A stretch of 17,255 nucleotides of DNA, taken from contig JAAVZD010000062.1 in assembly GCA_022791475.1 (NCBI GenBank), positions 1 through 17,255 on the forward strand. Reading direction: 5' to 3'. A program made the translations under genes and the position numbers. The notes under the pieces are model-generated. The model was not told where the DNA came from and ran no database searches. It worked only from the letters and a program-made list of their open reading frames with translations. This document shows, one piece after another, positions 15,087 to 17,255 of this stretch; the first letter of the stretch is position 1, and each line of letters begins with the position of its first letter. The stretch is from Clostridia bacterium. Its GTDB lineage: Bacteria > Bacillota_A > Clostridia > TANB77 > CAG-508.

Positions 15087-16261
15087 TAAAAATTGCCCTT
15101 TTCCATGATTTCGATGATTCTGGAAGCAATGCGGGAAGCTGCCCCTCCGGGTTCCAGGATGCCTAACTGCCGGCAAAAATCCATCACATATTTTTGATAA
15201 AAGCTAATGTTAAATGCCCCTATCACTTCCACCAGCTCGTCCATAGTTTCAGCTTTTGGAAATGGGAGTTTTTCATATTCAAAATAAAATCCACGGTCAT
15301 TTATATAAGAAGCCCGATCTGCCGCATAAAGGAAAACCGGCATCTGGATGCTGGCAGCTTCAAACATTGTGCTGGAGTAATCCGTAATTAGCATAGTGCT
15401 GACACGTAAAAGTTCATACATATCATCATAAGAAGACGCATCTATCAACCAATCGCAATAGGTAATTTTGAGGGTTTCCACTTCTTTTTTGCCGATATTT
15501 GGATGGAGGCGCACTAAAATAACCCATTCCCCCCCCCACTGGTTTTCAAGGGTAGAACGCAAAAGGGGATAATCTAAAGAATAGCAGGAAATATTATGGT
15601 CATCCCGGAAAGTAGGGGCATAGAGGAGGATTTTTTTATTTTCACTTATTTGCAGCTTTTGGTAAATACTTTTAGTCAATAGCGGGTCTTCTTTTTTTAA
15701 CATATCAAGCCGGGGAGAGCCTGCTTTCCAAACTTCTCCGGTATACCAAAACCGGTTTGTAAAAAGCTTAACACCGAAATCGGAATTGGCAATTACCAAA
15801 TCGGCCATAGTGGAATCATGTTTTGCCAACTTTACATAATCAGGGCCCAAAGCATCTTCGGCATCTTTTTCTATTTTCTTTAGCATGGGATCCCCATGCC
15901 ATGTTTGCATATAGTATTGTTGTTTCCTTTTTGCCACATAGATGTTTTTTCTAGCATTATCAACCCAAATTTTAGAAGTTGCTAAATGATAAAAGTAAGA
16001 AATAGACAGATAACGGACGGGTTTCACAAAGTCTGGGAAATTGTCCTCTTCCCCCTTTTTGACGGCCCAATAAAATCTATAGATTTTGCCTTTTTCTTTG
16101 AGGGAAAGTATAATTGCTTTTCCGTTATCACCAAATCCCCTTCCATAATAACTAACAAAAAATATTTTGTGTTGATCTATGGGAAATATTTGAAAAAACC
16201 GGATTAAACAATTCAATAATGTCCTTCGGAACTTTACAATTAAAAATTGCATATCATTCAT
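15086..16261 (-). CDS. CDP-glycerol glycerophosphotransferase (TagB/TagF family)
   Basis: From ATG 16261 a 391-residue protein with the family's motifs in order: FFVSYYGRGFGDNGKAI (34-50), MQTWHGDPMLKKI (118-130, with His122), ANSDFGVKLF (158-167), YAPTFRD (214-220), RLHPNI (251-256) and ITDYSSTMFEAA (292-303). It transfers glycerol phosphate from CDP-glycerol to a glycan or lipid-linked acceptor on the cytoplasmic face. I choose 16261 because AGAGGA lies 6 nt upstream and the EpsG gene ends 22 nt before. The frame is open to 16333 but would then overlap EpsG by 50 nt. Residues 242-245 (W-G-G-E) contain a nine-G run that could switch the gene off. The next gene overlaps as TAATG. Confidence 0.88.
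   Translation of the reverse strand: MNDMQFLIVKFRRTLLNCLIRFFQIFPIDQHKIFFVSYYGRGFGDNGKAIILSLKEKGKIYRFYWAVKKGEEDNFPDFVKPVRYLSISYFYHLATSKIWVDNARKNIYVAKRKQQYYMQTWHGDPMLKKIEKDAEDALGPDYVKLAKHDSTMADLVIANSDFGVKLFTNRFWYTGEVWKAGSPRLDMLKKEDPLLTKSIYQKLQISENKKILLYAPTFRDDHNISCYSLDYPLLRSTLENQWGGEWVILVRLHPNIGKKEVETLKITYCDWLIDASSYDDMYELLRVSTMLITDYSSTMFEAASIQMPVFLYAADRASYINDRGFYFEYEKLPFPKAETMDELVEVIGAFNISFYQKYVMDFCRQLGILEPGGAASRIASRIIEIMEKGNF
15529..15537 (-). repeat. Poly-G9 tract inside the glycerophosphotransferase gene
   Basis: Nine G in the coding sense at Trp242 to Glu245, just before the conserved RLHPNI strand. Nine G keeps the frame. Eight G gives W-G-G-N-G-L-F and a TAG. Ten G gives about 34 out-of-frame residues and a TGA. 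Either change removes the HPNI and DYSS active-site motifs. Confidence 0.8.
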
Positions 16262-16267
16262 TGGTAA

Positions 16268-16273
16268 TCCTCT
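16268..16273 (-). promoter_or_regulatory. Ribosome binding site fixing the glycerophosphotransferase start
   Basis: Coding-sense AGAGGA lies 6 nt before ATG 16261 in the short gap after the EpsG stop. It favours this start over the in-frame ATG at 16333 inside the EpsG gene. Confidence 0.55.
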
Positions 16274-16283
16274 GCGATATTTA

Positions 16284-17255
16284 TTAGAAACGGAAATTAA
16301 AGTAAAAATGGTAAACCTGCGCAAGGAAGCCATATATAGTTATATTAATATACCCTGCGTATATTAAAAGAATCATTCCCCCTTTTTTATGGGTATGTTG
16401 TATTACATAAAAAAATATAATAGGAAACAGCATCAAAGTAACTATGGAAAAACGGAAATATGTTGGGACAGGTATGTACATACTAACAAGGGTCAACAAA
16501 ATACTGATTTCCGTGTAAGCAAATAGATCCAAATATTCTTGATTCCATTTTTGGACTTTATGATAAGTGGTAACGGATAGGGATAATAAAACAATAAAAA
16601 TAAGAAAAAAGATTAGTTTTTTTGAGCTTTCAAATCCGCTGTCCTTTACTTTTTCTATCCACTCTGTATCATAAAAGATAAAAAAATAGCGGTATGCTTT
16701 GTCAATAAGGGCATAAAGGAACGGTATTTTTACAAATAAAAAACGGACTAAAAATAGTTTTGATATAATAAGGGGGGCAGACAAAATAGTGGCGATAGAT
16801 AACAGGCGAAACCTCTTATATAAGGGGAGGCTGATCCGGACTAAGATAAATACTACAGCTGTAAGATGCAAACCACATGGCAGCAGGTATAAAAGCAAAG
16901 TGATGGCATTCCGCTTTTTTTTAAACAAATCCCTGTAAGCGGCCAAAGTTACAATGGCGAATGCCATAACGTTCCTCACATTGCTTGCAATAGCGTCAAA
17001 TTGCAATAATGCGACTGCTAATATTACATATTGTACCAATATAGAATTTTTTATGTTTAAAGTTTTTGCCGAATCGCAAATAATCCAAAAGGCAATCGCG
17101 TAAACGGTAAGTATGGACATGGTTGGTATTAATGCCAAAAGCCCTGTCTTCCCAGCAACCCAGAATAGCATAATAATAAATTTCTGGTCATATTCCGTAT
17201 TGGCAAATAATAAAGACGGGGGCTGTTTTGCATAGTCCAAGGACCATGCATAATA
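16284..17255 (-). CDS. EpsG-family polymerase, 5' end outside the window (partial)
   Basis: The frame is open from the window edge (…YYAWSLDYAKQ) to the stop, so the first residues are missing. The TTG codon at 17240 is unlikely to be the true start. The 323 visible residues have about eight hydrophobic helices. The EpsG signature is clear: SNVRNVMAFAIVTLAAYR, then a basic KKKRN loop and a helix with GLHLTAVVF, where family members have N-x-R-Q and a conserved His. EpsG proteins act like Wzy polymerases, joining flipped repeat units outside the membrane. It is the first gene of the cluster seen here and lies 22 nt before the glycerophosphotransferase gene, so more cluster genes may lie beyond the edge. 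Confidence 0.82.
   Translation of the reverse strand, partial: YYAWSLDYAKQPPSLLFANTEYDQKFIIMLFWVAGKTGLLALIPTMSILTVYAIAFWIICDSAKTLNIKNSILVQYVILAVALLQFDAIASNVRNVMAFAIVTLAAYRDLFKKKRNAITLLLYLLPCGLHLTAVVFILVRISLPLYKRFRLLSIATILSAPLIISKLFLVRFLFVKIPFLYALIDKAYRYFFIFYDTEWIEKVKDSGFESSKKLIFFLIFIVLLSLSVTTYHKVQKWNQEYLDLFAYTEISILLTLVSMYIPVPTYFRFSIVTLMLFPIIFFYVIQHTHKKGGMILLIYAGYINITIYGFLAQVYHFYFNFRF

Noticed and set aside
15087..15176. 30-residue N-terminal extension of the flippase
   Set aside because: It lies wholly inside the glycerophosphotransferase gene and its Arg/His-rich peptide is unlike flippase N-termini. The TAATG start is better.
16262..16333. 24-residue N-terminal extension of the glycerophosphotransferase
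   Set aside because: It would overlap the EpsG gene by 50 nt, while ATG 16261 has a good AGAGGA site.

Overview
The window looks like part of a low-GC Gram-positive chromosome, probably a Clostridia/Lachnospiraceae-type Firmicute. The evidence is purine-rich AGGAGG-like ribosome binding sites, AT-rich DNA, and Firmicute-style surface-polymer genes: EpsG, a TagD-like cytidylyltransferase, a TagB/TagF-like glycerophosphotransferase, AsnB and GtrA. I cannot name a species. I saw no rRNA, tRNA, CRISPR array, transposase or integrase.

Left edge, plus strand (1-1621): the C-terminal end of an unidentified membrane protein, then a GNAT acetyltransferase, then a protein joining a degenerate P-loop kinase-like domain to an ASCH domain. 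The last two genes are 3 nt apart and look like a small accessory unit, possibly for RNA or nucleotide modification. They converge on the glycan cluster. A nested palindrome fills most of the ~97-bp junction (1632-1713).

Minus strand (17255 down to 1719): a surface-glycan (capsule, exopolysaccharide or teichoic-like) cluster of fifteen genes. In transcription order the first block is EpsG-type polymerase (cut by the window edge), CDP-glycerol glycerophosphotransferase, Wzx-type flippase, glutamine-dependent asparagine synthetase, TagD-like cytidylyltransferase and a DUF1919 protein. A ~317-bp gap without a convincing gene follows. The second block is a GT-C membrane glycosyltransferase, class II aldolase, two paralogous nucleotidyltransferases, a GT-C/uridine-kinase-like fusion, a HAD phosphatase, GtrA, a GT2 glycosyltransferase and a GDPD-like protein. 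From the first gap-flanking gene (GT-C) onward, genes abut or overlap tightly (ATGA, TAATG), as expected of one operon.

Inferred division of labour: the first block makes CDP-glycerol, adds glycerol phosphate, amidates something, and flips and polymerises repeat units. The second block makes an unknown nucleotide-activated precursor (aldolase, kinase domain, two nucleotidyltransferases, phosphatase). It also decorates the glycan outside the membrane using polyprenyl-phosphate sugars (GT2 + GtrA + GT-C).

The most striking signal is three separate runs of exactly nine G in the coding sense, in three genes of this one cluster: the glycerophosphotransferase, the DUF1919 protein, and the 3' end of the GT-C/kinase fusion. 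All three frames are intact at G9. A one-base change would switch the first two off. In the third, losing one G would fuse the enzyme in frame to the downstream HAD phosphatase. This is the architecture of contingency (phase-variable) loci and suggests a surface polymer whose glycerol-phosphate and other decorations are switched by poly-G slippage. That is inference from sequence and needs read-level evidence.
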